Shown here: one piece after another, positions 7,722 to 20,155 of the stretch
Numbering within the stretch: position 1 is the first letter of the stretch
How the letters are laid out: each line of letters starts with the position of its first letter
Translations under genes and position numbers: made by a program
Notes under the pieces: model-generated
Seen by the model: only the letters and a program-made list of their open reading frames with translations
Told to the model about the DNA's origin: nothing
The model's database searches: none
NCBI RefSeq assembly: GCF_016863475.1
Contig: NZ_BOOY01000030.1
Span: forward strand, 124,001 to 188,000
Length of the DNA stretch: 64,000 nt
DNA from: Spirilliplanes yamanashiensis
GTDB taxonomy: Bacteria > Actinomycetota > Actinomycetes > Mycobacteriales > Micromonosporaceae
Direction of reading: 5' to 3'

Positions 7722-8087
7722 ATGACCACCGCGACCCGCCCGCCCACGACCCGCTCCCCCGCGACGGAGCGGCCCGTGTTCGTCCCGGTCCGGCACGGCG
7801 ACCGGCCGGTCGGCGCCTTCGTCGTCGACGCGGGCGAAACCACGTTCGTGCCGGTGGTGGACGTGACCCTGCTCGCCGTGATCGGGCTCGCCACCGCCGC
7901 GGTGACCGCCGCCGCCGTCGCGCTGGGCGCGTCCCGGCGGCGCCCCGCCATCGGCGCCGTCACCATGGGCCCCGGCGGCTGGGTGAGCCTGCGCAACGCG
8001 GCCGCCCCGGCGCTGCGCCCGCAGGCCGGGCGGCCGTGGTGGGCGCGGCTGCTGCGCGCGCACCGGCTCGTCGTCGCGCACCGCTGA
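7722..8087 (+). CDS. hypothetical single-pass membrane protein
   Basis: 121 aa. A Thr/Pro-rich N-terminus and a short beta-rich segment (FVPVRHGDRPVGAFVVDAGETTFVPV) precede one transmembrane helix at about 48-70. A basic cytosolic tail rich in Arg and Trp follows. I do not recognise a family. Composition and codon use match the neighbours, and it lies 54 bp downstream of the EVE-like gene, so it is probably real. Its 3' end is 25 bp from the stop of the convergent MFS gene. Confidence 0.5.
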   Translation: MTTATRPPTTRSPATERPVFVPVRHGDRPVGAFVVDAGETTFVPVVDVTLLAVIGLATAAVTAAAVALGASRRRPAIGAVTMGPGGWVSLRNAAAPALRPQAGRPWWARLLRAHRLVVAHR

Positions 8088-8112
8088 GCGCCGGCCGTCA
8101 GGGCACCTGCCG

Positions 8113-9381
8113 TCACGGCACCGAGCGGATCCGCCCGACGAGCACCGCGCCGAGCAGCGTCACGGCGGCCCCGACGGCGTAGAGCACCGGGTAGCCGCCG
8201 AGGTGGACGACGATCGGCGCGGACAGCGCGGGGCCGAGCACCTGCGGCGCTGAGTTGGCGACGTTGATGATGCCGAGGTCCTTGGCGCGCCCCGCGGCGC
8301 CGGGCAGCACCTGGGTGATGAGGGCGGCGTCCACGGACACGTAGATCCCGTACCCGGCGCCGAGGATCGCGGCGGCGGTGACGGCGCCGGGCCACGTCGG
8401 CCGGACGGCGAGCAGCGCGGTGGCCGCGGCCATCACCACGCCGGACCAGATCACGTACACCTTGCGCCGGCCGGAGCGGTCGGACAGGACGCCGCCCAGC
8501 ACGGTGGTGGCGACCAGCGCGAGCGTGTACACGCCGATGAGGACGAGCACGCCGCCCTCGGGGTCGGGCAGCCGGACGGCGTCGGTGAGGAAGTACAGCA
8601 GGTACAGGGTGCCGATGGCGTTGCCGAGCTGGATGGCGAACCGGGTGCCGAACGCCCAGGCGAAGTCGGGGTGCCGGCGGGGGCTGACCCAGAACCCGGT
8701 GAGCGTCTCGCGCCACGGCGGCACGTGCGCGGGCGGCAGCGGGTCGTCCGGGGTGGACAGCGTGAACGGCAGCGCCAGCAGCACCGTCAGCGCGGCGACG
8801 GTGAGGTAGCCGGCGGTCGTGCCGGACACCACGGCGGTGACCAGCACGACGCCGAGCACGAGCCCGGCGACCTGCGGGATGCCCACCCAGCCGGACACGG
8901 CGCCGCGCTGGGCGACCGGCACGCGGTCGGGGACGGCGGCGGTGAGCGTCGCGAGCATGGCGTTGAGGCACACCTGGGCGCCCGCCCAGCACAGCGCCAC
9001 CCCGGCGATCGTGTGCTGCCCGGCGAGCAGGGCCAGGCCGAGCGCGCCGAGCACGGCCCCGCCCAGCGTCCACGGGTGCCGACGGCCCAGGGCCCGGCCG
9101 CCGAGGCGCAGGGTGGTGCGGTCGGACAGGGCGCCGGCGAGCGGGTTGGCGACCAGGGCGGCGAGCGCGCCGAGGCCGGTGACCCAGCCGAGCATCACCT
9201 CCTTGTCGGCGGGGGCGATCTGCTCGATCTGCTGCGGCAGCAGCACCTGGATCGGGGTGAAGAAGGCCATCCAGAGCCCGAGTCCGGCCAGGCTCAGCAG
9301 GGCCACCCAGCCGCGGCGCACCGGGACGCCCGGCTCGCGCAGGGCGGGCGGGGCCTGACCGGCGGGCGCCTGTGCGGTCAT
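8113..9381 (-). CDS. MFS transporter, SLC45/GPH-like
   Basis: 422 aa with 12 predicted helices. The start ATG at 9379-9381 follows a GAGGTGCGC ribosome binding site. The early LLPQQIEQI helix and the 2-3 loop GALSDRTTLRLGGRALGRRHPW resemble disaccharide:proton symporters and are related to the transporter half of the fusion at 4545-6455. The gene is divergent from a secreted hydrolase and GH1 beta-glucosidase pair. Import of a beta-glucoside or its product is therefore plausible. There is no Usp tail here. Confidence 0.75.
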   Translation of the reverse strand: MTAQAPAGQAPPALREPGVPVRRGWVALLSLAGLGLWMAFFTPIQVLLPQQIEQIAPADKEVMLGWVTGLGALAALVANPLAGALSDRTTLRLGGRALGRRHPWTLGGAVLGALGLALLAGQHTIAGVALCWAGAQVCLNAMLATLTAAVPDRVPVAQRGAVSGWVGIPQVAGLVLGVVLVTAVVSGTTAGYLTVAALTVLLALPFTLSTPDDPLPPAHVPPWRETLTGFWVSPRRHPDFAWAFGTRFAIQLGNAIGTLYLLYFLTDAVRLPDPEGGVLVLIGVYTLALVATTVLGGVLSDRSGRRKVYVIWSGVVMAAATALLAVRPTWPGAVTAAAILGAGYGIYVSVDAALITQVLPGAAGRAKDLGIINVANSAPQVLGPALSAPIVVHLGGYPVLYAVGAAVTLLGAVLVGRIRSVP

Positions 9382-9559
9382 GCGCACCTCGACAAACGTG
9401 AATGGTGCTCGCACTGTAGCGACGCCCGGCCCGGTGGACAAGGCGCCGGGCCGATTTCCCGGCGGGCCGCCAACCACCGCCGCCCGGGCTGTAACCGCAG
9501 GCCGGGCGGGGTGCACACTGACCGCACAGAGCACACGCCGAGCGACGGGAGGGCCGCGC

Positions 9560-11617
9560 ATGCTCCCCCTGCCCCGACCCGCCCGCTGCCCGGGCCCGGT
9601 CGTCGCCGTCGCGCTCGCCGCCCTGGCGCCGGTGACCGCCGTCGCGCACGCCGGCACGGCCGCCGCCGTCGCGGTGACCGCCGCCCCGGACGCCCTCGAC
9701 GGGGTGTGCGCGACCCTGCGGGTGCACGACGGCGACCGCCCGGTCGGCTACGCGGTGCGCGGCGCCGGCGGCTACGGCTTCACCGCGTCCGCGCCGGAGG
9801 CGACACCGTTCCGGCTGGAGGCCACGACCCTCGGCCGCTACCAGCTCGTGGACCCGGCCGGCGCGCCCGCGTACCAGAGCGTCGTGGGCTTCGTGCTGGC
9901 CGGGCAGGCGTACGGCGACCGGGCCGACTTCACGGTCGCGGCGAGCGGCGCGCGGTACCGCGTCACGTCCACCGCCACCGGGCAGGTGCTCGGCGCCCAC
10001 CTGGGGCGGCTCGGCGCCGGCGGGCCCGCGCACACCGTCGCGCTGACCGAGGCGGCGAACTGCTGGACCGCGCCGGACGTCGGCACCGGCATGACCGGCC
10101 CGGCCGCGCCCGGCGTCGACGCCGCCGGCCGGCTCGTCGGCACCGTCGACGCGCACGCCCACCCCACCGCCGCCGCGGCGTTCGGCGGGCGGCTGCACTG
10201 CGGCGACGCGTTCAGCCCCGGCGGCGTGCGGGTGGCGCTGGCCGGCTGCGCCTCGCACGCGAGCCTGAACGTGGGCGCGCTGCTGGAGGCCGTGGCCGGC
10301 GGCACCGACGCGGTGCGCTCGCGGGAGGACGGCTGGCCGACGTTCGGCGACTGGCCGCAGCACAACTCGCTGCTGCACGAGCAGGCGTACCACCGCGGGA
10401 TCGAACGGGCCTGGCGGGGCGGCCAGCGCGTCCTCAACGCGCTGCTGGTGGCCAACCGGGTCATCTGCGAGCTGTACCCGTGGCGCGACACGTCCTGCGA
10501 CGAGGGCGAGCAGCTGCGGGCGCAGGCGGCGTACCTGGTCTCGATGCAGGACCACGTCGACGCCCAGCACGGCGGCCGCGGCAAGGGCTGGTTCCGCCTG
10601 GCCCGGACCCCGGCGGACGTGCGCCGCATCGCGGCCGACGGCAAGCTGGCCGTCACGATCGGGGTGGAGAGCTCGGAGCTGTTCGGCTGCCGCGAGGTCG
10701 GCGGGGCGCCCCGGTGCACGGCCGCCGACGTCGACGCCGGGCTCGCCGAGCTGGCCGCGATGGGCGTGTCCGGGCTCTACCCGGTGCACAAGTTCGACAA
10801 CGCGTTCGGCGGCACCCGGTTCGACGCGGGCGGCCCCGGCGCGGCCGTCAACGTGGGCAACCTGCTGTCGACCGGCCACTGGTGGACGGCGGAGAGCTGC
10901 ACCGGCCCGGCCGACAACACCCAGCCGCTGGTGAGCGACGACCTGGCCCGGCTGCTGCGACTCGGCCCGCTGGAGCTGCCCGCCGGCGCGGTGCTGCCCG
11001 TGTATCCGGGCGGCCCGATCTGCAACACCCGCGGGCTCACCGCCCTGGGCCGCCACCTCGTCGAGCGGGCGATGGACCGCGGGATGATCATCCACATCGA
11101 CCACATGGGCGTGCGGACCGCGCAGGCGGTGCTCGACATGGCCGAGGCCGCCGGCTACCCCGGCGTGGCGTCGGTGCACACCTGGTCCGACCCGGCGATG
11201 GTCGACCGGGTGCTCGCCCTCGGCGGGTTCGTCGCCTCGTACGCCCACGCCGCCGACGAGTTCCTCGCCGAGTGGCGGGCGAACCGGGCGCTGCCGCACG
11301 GCGCCACGATCACCGGGTACGGGTTCGGCAGCGATGTCAACGGTCTCGGCCCGCAGGCGCCGCCGGGCCCGCACCCGGCGACCGGCCCGCTGCCGTACCC
11401 GTTCACCGCGCCCAGCGGCGTCACCGCGGACCGGCAGGTGTTCGGCACGCGCGCCTTCGACCTGAACACCGACGGCGTCGCCCAGTACGGTCTCTATGCG
11501 GACTGGACGGCGGACCTGATCCGGCGCGCCGGCCCCGACGGCCCCGAGCTGCGGCGGCAACTGATGGGCGGGGCCGAGGCGTACACGACGATGTGGGAGC
11601 GGGCACGTGAGCACTGA
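9560..11617 (+). CDS. secreted metal-dependent hydrolase-like (amidohydrolase/M19-like) protein
   Basis: 685 aa with a signal peptide (hydrophobic stretch ending near AHA at about residue 30). After an N-terminal beta-rich domain (about 40-180), the hydrolase part starts with the HxH-like motif GTVDAHAHP near residue 197. It contains GVSGLYPVHKFDN, IIHIDHMG near 515 and SVHTWSDP, and ends with GYGFGSDVNG carrying a candidate metal-binding Asp. Those elements fit a TIM-barrel metal hydrolase of the membrane-dipeptidase/amidohydrolase type. The start ATG is preceded by GACGGGAGGG. It overlaps the GH1 gene by 11 bp. The substrate is unknown. Confidence 0.65.
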   Translation: MLPLPRPARCPGPVVAVALAALAPVTAVAHAGTAAAVAVTAAPDALDGVCATLRVHDGDRPVGYAVRGAGGYGFTASAPEATPFRLEATTLGRYQLVDPAGAPAYQSVVGFVLAGQAYGDRADFTVAASGARYRVTSTATGQVLGAHLGRLGAGGPAHTVALTEAANCWTAPDVGTGMTGPAAPGVDAAGRLVGTVDAHAHPTAAAAFGGRLHCGDAFSPGGVRVALAGCASHASLNVGALLEAVAGGTDAVRSREDGWPTFGDWPQHNSLLHEQAYHRGIERAWRGGQRVLNALLVANRVICELYPWRDTSCDEGEQLRAQAAYLVSMQDHVDAQHGGRGKGWFRLARTPADVRRIAADGKLAVTIGVESSELFGCREVGGAPRCTAADVDAGLAELAAMGVSGLYPVHKFDNAFGGTRFDAGGPGAAVNVGNLLSTGHWWTAESCTGPADNTQPLVSDDLARLLRLGPLELPAGAVLPVYPGGPICNTRGLTALGRHLVERAMDRGMIIHIDHMGVRTAQAVLDMAEAAGYPGVASVHTWSDPAMVDRVLALGGFVASYAHAADEFLAEWRANRALPHGATITGYGFGSDVNGLGPQAPPGPHPATGPLPYPFTAPSGVTADRQVFGTRAFDLNTDGVAQYGLYADWTADLIRRAGPDGPELRRQLMGGAEAYTTMWERAREH

Positions 11618-12956
11618 ACCGAGCTTCCCGGCCGGGTTCCGCTGGGGCGCCGCCACCGCCGCGTACCAGATCGAGGGCGCGGTGACCGAGGACGGGCGCG
11701 GCGCCAGCGTCTGGGACACGTTCTGCGCGCAGCCGGGGCGCATCCGCGACGGCAGCAGCGGCGCGGTGGCCTGCGACCACTACCACCGGTACGCCGAGGA
11801 CGCGGCCCTGCTCGCCGGGCTGGGCGCCGGCGCGTACCGGTTCTCGGTGGCGTGGCCGCGGATCCAGCCCACCGGCCGCGGCGCCGCCAACCCGGCCGGG
11901 CTGGCGTTCTACGACCGGCTGGTGGACACGCTGCTCGGCCACGGCATCGACCCGGCCGCCACGCTGTTCCACTGGGACCTGCCGCAGGCCCTGCAGGACC
12001 GGGGCGGCTGGCTCGACCGGGACACCGCGTACCGGTTCGCCGAGTACGCCGACCTGGTCGGCCGGGCCCTCGGCGACCGGGTGCGGCTGTGGATCACCCT
12101 GAACGAGCCGGTGGTGCACACCATGCTCGGCTACGGGCTGGGCCAGCACGCCCCCGGCGAGACGCTGCTGCTGGGCTGCTTCCCGGCCGCCCACCACCAG
12201 CTGCTCGGCCACGGCCTGGCGACGGCGGCGCTGCGCGCCCGCACGGCGAGCCCGGTCGCGATCACCAACAACTACACGCCGGTGTGGCCGGGCGGCGGCT
12301 CCGCGGCCGACGCCGCCACCGTGGTCGCGTACGACGCGCTGCACAACCGCACGTTCACCGACCCGGTGCTGGGCCTGGGCTACCCGGCGGAGGCGCCGCT
12401 GGACCTGTCGGTGGTGCGCGACGGCGACCTGGAGACCATCGCCGCGCCCATCGACGCGCTCGGCGTCAACTACTACAACCCGACGGCGGTCCGGGCGCCG
12501 GTCGCGCCGGGCGGGCTGCCGTTCGAGATCGTGCCGGTCACCGGCTACCCGCGCACCGGCTTCGACTGGCCCGTCGTCCCGGACGGGCTGCGCGACCTGC
12601 TCGTGGGCCTGCGCGACCGGTACCGCGACGCGCTGCCGCCGCTGTACGTGACCGAGAACGGCTGCGCGTACCCGGACGAGGTGGGCCCGGACGGGCGCTG
12701 CGACGACCCGGAGCGGGTGGCCTACCTGGACGCCCACGTGCGGGCCGTCGGCGCGGCGATCGCCGCGGGCGTCGACGTGCGCGGCTACTTCGTCTGGTCG
12801 CTGCTGGACAACTTCGAGTGGGCCGAGGGCTACACCCAGCGCTTCGGGCTGGTGCACGTCGACTTCGCCACCGGCACCCGCACGCCGAAGACGTCGTACG
12901 GCTGGTACCGCGACCTCATCGCCGGTCAGTCCGCGCCGAGCGCCGCCGCGAGCTGA
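11607..12956 (+). CDS. GH1 beta-glucosidase
   Basis: 449 aa, the usual full length for a cytosolic family 1 enzyme. FRWGAATAAYQIEGA is the N-terminal signature. TLNEP carries the acid/base Glu and YVTENG the nucleophile Glu. NFEWAEGY near the C-terminus is the sugar-binding loop. The start is GTG at 11607, inside the end of the previous hydrolase gene, so the two are translationally coupled. It would cleave beta-glucosides imported into the cell. The 3' end overlaps the convergent TetR gene by 31 bp. Confidence 0.93.
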   Translation: MSTEPSFPAGFRWGAATAAYQIEGAVTEDGRGASVWDTFCAQPGRIRDGSSGAVACDHYHRYAEDAALLAGLGAGAYRFSVAWPRIQPTGRGAANPAGLAFYDRLVDTLLGHGIDPAATLFHWDLPQALQDRGGWLDRDTAYRFAEYADLVGRALGDRVRLWITLNEPVVHTMLGYGLGQHAPGETLLLGCFPAAHHQLLGHGLATAALRARTASPVAITNNYTPVWPGGGSAADAATVVAYDALHNRTFTDPVLGLGYPAEAPLDLSVVRDGDLETIAAPIDALGVNYYNPTAVRAPVAPGGLPFEIVPVTGYPRTGFDWPVVPDGLRDLLVGLRDRYRDALPPLYVTENGCAYPDEVGPDGRCDDPERVAYLDAHVRAVGAAIAAGVDVRGYFVWSLLDNFEWAEGYTQRFGLVHVDFATGTRTPKTSYGWYRDLIAGQSAPSAAAS

Positions 12957-13547
12957 TCCGACCAGGCCCGCACCACCCGGGCCCGGCGGCGCGCGTCGTC
13001 GGTCAGCACGCCGGCGAGGGCGAGCCCGCGCGCCAGGTCGAGGGTGGCCTGGACCAGGGCGCGCAGCCGCGGGTCGGTGTCGTCCACGCCCAGCAGCCGC
13101 ACCGCCCGCTCGTGCGCGCCGCGGGCGAAGCGCCGCTCCAGCGGCAGCACGGCGGCGCGCAGCTCCGGGTCGGCGGCGGCGACCGTCCACACCTGCAGCG
13201 CCGCCCGGAACAGGTCGCCGCCGACGGTCTCGACCAGCCCGGCCACGACGGCGTGCACCCGCTCGGCGCCGGCGCCGGCCGGCTCGGCGAGCCGGTCGAG
13301 CAGGGCGACGCGCTCGTCGAACATGTGCTCCAGCGCCGCGACGATCAGCGCCTCCCGGGTGCGGAAGTGGTGCTGGGCGGCGCCCCGGCTGATCCCGGCC
13401 TCGGCCGCGATGAAGCCGACGGTCGACGCCTGGAAGCCGTGCGTGGCCAGGCAGCGCACGGTGGTCTCCAGCAGGCGGCGCCGGGTCTGCCGGCTGCGGT
13501 CCTGCTGCGGCCCAGCCGGCGCGGCCGGCGCCGCCCCGGCCGGCCGG

Positions 13548-13555
<8 letters not shown>
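12926..13555 (-). CDS. TetR-family regulator of the acyl-CoA carboxylase operon
   Basis: 209 aa. The N-terminal helix-turn-helix is clear (RRRLLETTVRCLATHGFQASTVGFIAAEAGISRGAAQHHF, about 24-63). The rest is an all-helical ligand domain. It is the last gene of a four-gene minus-strand operon: its ATG overlaps the stop of the biotin carboxylase gene by 8 nt. The likely operator is the 34-bp palindrome in front of the operon at 18804-18837. By analogy with related TetR proteins in fatty-acid or branched-chain catabolism, an acyl-CoA is a probable inducer; this is inference. Confidence 0.85.
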
Positions 13556-15503
<1,948 letters not shown>

Positions 15504-15507
15504 GCGA

Positions 15508-17102
<1,595 letters not shown>

Positions 17103-17106
<4 letters not shown>

Positions 17107-18782
17107 AGCAGCGCCTCGGGGACGTCGACGTGCCGGGACCGGAGCCACTCGCCGACGCCCTTGCCCTGCGGGTCGAACCGGCCGGGGCCGAGCAGTCCCG
17201 CGACGACCACGGTGACGGCGCGCAGGTGGGGCAGCCGGGTGACGGTCACCGGCAGGCCGGCCGCCTCCGGCAGCAGCCGGCGCACGGTGTCCGGGGTGAT
17301 CAGCGACGCGAGCCACGGGTACGCCGCGTCGTCGCGCACCCAGAGCCCGATGGTGGCGTCGCGGCCCTTGTCGCCGGAGCGCGCCCCGGCGAGCGTGCCG
17401 AGCGGCAGCCGCCGGCACGGCCCGGGGTCGCCCGGTCCGGGGGCGGGCTCCCCGGTCAGCGGCGCGAGCGGGGAGGTGACCGGCGGCGGCGCGATCCGGC
17501 GCACGGTGCCGTCGTCGTGCACGACCTCGTGCTCCGGCACGGACTGCGGCACCCAGCCGGCGGTGACGACGCCGGCCGGGGACGCCCCGCCGGGCGGCGC
17601 GGTGGCGAATAGGCCCGGGTACGAGCCGAGCGCGAGCTCGACGGCGGCGTCGCTGAACGCCCGGCCGACCTGCCGCTCGTCGGCGTCGCGCCCGGCGACG
17701 GTGAGCAGGGCGGACGCCTGCTGCTGGGTGGGCGCGTCCGGGGCGTCGACGCGGGCCAGCGTGAAGGTCAGCTCGGCGGGCTCGGCGCTCAGGCCGGCGC
17801 GGAACTGGCGGCGGAACAGCTCGGCCTTGGCGTCGATGTCGAGGCCGGTGAGCACCACGGTCACGGCGTTGCGCCAGCCGTCGAGGGCGGTCAGCGACAC
17901 CTTGACGTCGGGTGGCGGGGGCTCGCCGCGCACGCCGGTGATCGCGACGCGGTCGGGCCCGTCCTGGCGCAGCCGCACCGTGTCGAGGCGGGTGGTGACG
18001 TCGGGGCCGGGGTAGCGGGCGTCGCCGACCTCGTACACCAGCTGGGCGGTGACCGTGCCGACGGTGACCGCTCCCCCGGTGCCGGGGTGCTTGGTGACGA
18101 CGCACGAGCCGTCGGGGCGCAGCTCCGCCACCGGGAACCCGGGCCGGGTCAGGTCGCCCAGCTCGGCGAAGAAGGGGTGGTTGCCGCCGGTGGCCTGGGT
18201 GCCGCACTCGAGCACGTGCCCGGCGACCGTCGCCCCGGCGAGCGCGTCGAGGTCCCCGCGGCCCCAGCCGAACCGGGCGATGCCCGGGCCGACGACGAGC
18301 GAGGCGTCGGTGACCCGCCCCGTGACGACGACGTCGGCGCCGCCGGTGAGCGCGTCGGCGATGCCGAACGCGCCCAGGTAGGCGTGCGCGCCGAGCGGCG
18401 AGCCGAGGCCGAGGGCGGCCGCCCGCCCGGTGAGGTCGTCGCCGCGCACGAGCGCGACCCGGGGGCGCAGGCCCTGGCCGGCGGCCAGCTCGCGGATCGC
18501 GGCGACGAGCGCGGCCGGGTTGACGCCGCCGGCGTCGGCGACGACGCGCACGCCCCGGTCGAGCGCCAGGCGCAGGTTGTCGCGCAGCTGGGCGAGGAAC
18601 GTCCTGGCGTAGCCGGTGTTCGGGTCCCGGCGCCGGTCGCGGCCGAGGATGAGCATGGTCAGCTCGGCGAGGTAGTCGCCGGTGAGCACGTCGAGCTCGC
18701 CGCCTTCGAGCATCTCGCGCATCGCGGCGAACCGGTCGCCGTAGAAGCCGGAGCAGTTGCCCACCCGCAGCACGTCGCCCAT
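17103..18782 (-). CDS. AtuA-family (DUF1446) protein
   Basis: 559 aa. The N-terminal RVGNCSGFYGDRFAAMREMLEGGELDVLTGDYLAELTM is the family signature of acyclic terpene utilisation protein AtuA. GADVVVTGRVTDASLVVGP and AHAYLGAFGIADAL follow. The C-terminal 110 residues form a separate small domain (LGTLAGARSGDKGRDATIGLWVRDD). AtuA is needed for growth on citronellol/geraniol in pseudomonads, but its biochemical role is unclear. I chose the ATG at 18780-18782; a start six codons upstream (18800) is possible. First gene of the operon, 22 bp from the palindromic operator. Confidence 0.85.
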
Positions 18783-18803
18783 GCCGGGACACTCGCACAC
18801 CGC

Positions 18804-18837
18804 GCGAAAACAAGCAAGCGCGCTTGCTTGTTTTCGC
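18804..18837. promoter_or_regulatory. 34-bp perfect palindrome, probable TetR operator
   Basis: The half-site GCGAAAACAAGCAAGCG is followed immediately by its exact reverse complement; the centre lies between 18820 and 18821. It is A/T-richer than its surroundings. It sits between the divergent AtuA-like operon (starts at 18782) and the acyl-CoA dehydrogenase gene (starts at 18859), so one bound dimer or dimer pair could control both. The TetR gene at the end of the minus-strand operon is the obvious candidate ligand. Confidence 0.85.
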
Positions 18838-18858
18838 CGCCGGCCCTAGCGTCGGCGC

Positions 18859-20001
18859 ATGCGGCTCAGCGAGGACCACCGCGCCTTCCGGGACACCGTC
18901 CGCCGGTTCGTCGACACCGAGATCAACCCGCACGTCGACGCCTGGGAGGCCGCCGGCCGCGCCCCGCTGCACACGATCTTCGGCAAGGCCGCGGCGGTGG
19001 GCCTGCTCGGCCTGGAGTACGACCCGGCGTACGGCGGCGAGGGCGCCGACCACAGCTTCCAGCTCGTCGCCGCCGAGGAGTACGGCCGCATCCACGCCGC
19101 CGGCGTCGGCATGGCCCTCGGCGTGCAGGCCATGATGGCCACCCCGTCGCTGCACCGGTACGGCAGCGACGAGCTCAAGCGCCGCTACCTGGCACCGGCC
19201 GTCGCCGGCGCCGCCGTCACCGCGATCGCCGTCACCGAGCCCGACACCGGTTCCGACGTCGCCCGGCTGCGCACCCGGGCCGTCCGCGACGGCGACGACT
19301 GGGTCATCACCGGCCGCAAGGTGTACATCACCAACGGCGCCCAGGCCGACTGGGTCTGCCTGCTCGCCCGCACCTCCGACGAGGGCGGCCACCGCGGCAT
19401 GTCCCAGATCGTCGTGCCCACCGGCACGCCCGGCTTCAGCGTCGGGCGCACCTTCGGCAAGCTCGGCAACCGCTGCTCCGACACCGCCGAGCTGATCCTC
19501 GACGGGGTGCGGGTGCCGGTCGCGAACACCATCGGCGCCGAGGGCCGCGGGTTCCAGCAGCAGATGGAGCAGTTCGTCGTCGAGCGGATGTTCGCCGCCT
19601 ACACCACGGCCGGCCAGTGCGCGTACGCGCTGGAGCGCACCCGCGCCTTCGTGCGCGACCGCACCGTCTTCGGCCGCCCGCTGGCCGAGCGCCAGTACGT
19701 CGCCTTCCGGCTCGCCGAGCTGCAGGCCGCCGTGGACCTGCTGCGCAGCCACAACCTCGCGACGTGCGAGGCCCTGATGGCCGGCGAGGACGTCACGCGG
19801 ATGGCGACGGTCGCCAAGCTCACGGCGGGCCGGCTGGTGCGCGAGGTCGCCGACTGGTGCCTGCAGTTCCACGGCGGCACCGGCTACCTCGAGGAGACCT
19901 GGACGGCCCGCTTCCTGCGCGACACCCGCATCACCTCGATCGGGGCGGGCGCCGACGAGGTCATGCTCCAGGTCCTCGCCCGGCTCGACGGGCTGCCCTG
20001 A
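18859..20001 (+). CDS. acyl-CoA dehydrogenase
   Basis: 380 aa, usual length. AVTEPDTGSDVARLRTRA is the FAD/acyl-CoA-binding signature and QFHGGTGYLEETWTARFLRDTRI the C-terminal signature. The start ATG lies 21 bp after the palindrome with no ribosome binding site; a CTAGCGT element 6-12 nt upstream suggests a leaderless transcript. In Atu/Liu pathways such an enzyme introduces the double bond before carboxylation (citronellyl- or isovaleryl-CoA). It is divergent from and probably co-regulated with the carboxylase operon. Confidence 0.9.
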   Translation: MRLSEDHRAFRDTVRRFVDTEINPHVDAWEAAGRAPLHTIFGKAAAVGLLGLEYDPAYGGEGADHSFQLVAAEEYGRIHAAGVGMALGVQAMMATPSLHRYGSDELKRRYLAPAVAGAAVTAIAVTEPDTGSDVARLRTRAVRDGDDWVITGRKVYITNGAQADWVCLLARTSDEGGHRGMSQIVVPTGTPGFSVGRTFGKLGNRCSDTAELILDGVRVPVANTIGAEGRGFQQQMEQFVVERMFAAYTTAGQCAYALERTRAFVRDRTVFGRPLAERQYVAFRLAELQAAVDLLRSHNLATCEALMAGEDVTRMATVAKLTAGRLVREVADWCLQFHGGTGYLEETWTARFLRDTRITSIGAGADEVMLQVLARLDGLP

Positions 20002-20012
20002 TCGACTTGCTC

Positions 20013-20030
20013 CATCCGCGCGTACGGATG
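20013..20030 (+). terminator. short hairpin after acyl-CoA dehydrogenase
   Basis: CATCCG (20013-20018) and CGGATG (20025-20030) form a 6-bp stem 11 bp past the stop. Weak terminator or operator-like site for the downstream GH3 gene. Confidence 0.3.
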
Positions 20031-20155
20031 TCACGCTTCATATCGGTCCCCGTCCATGCCTCGGCATCGCCGCTCTGTTAGCCAGATAGGGCTTACTCCA
20101 CTCTCGCCTGTCCCGCGCCGTGCCCGCCAGGAGGGTGGAGGCCGAGGAGGCCGTG

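Noticed and set aside
7433-11743. 1436-codon open frame on the minus strand
   Set aside because: It is antisense to three clear genes and has an Arg/Pro/Gly/Val-rich translation with no domain. Long open frames on the opposite strand are expected at this GC content.
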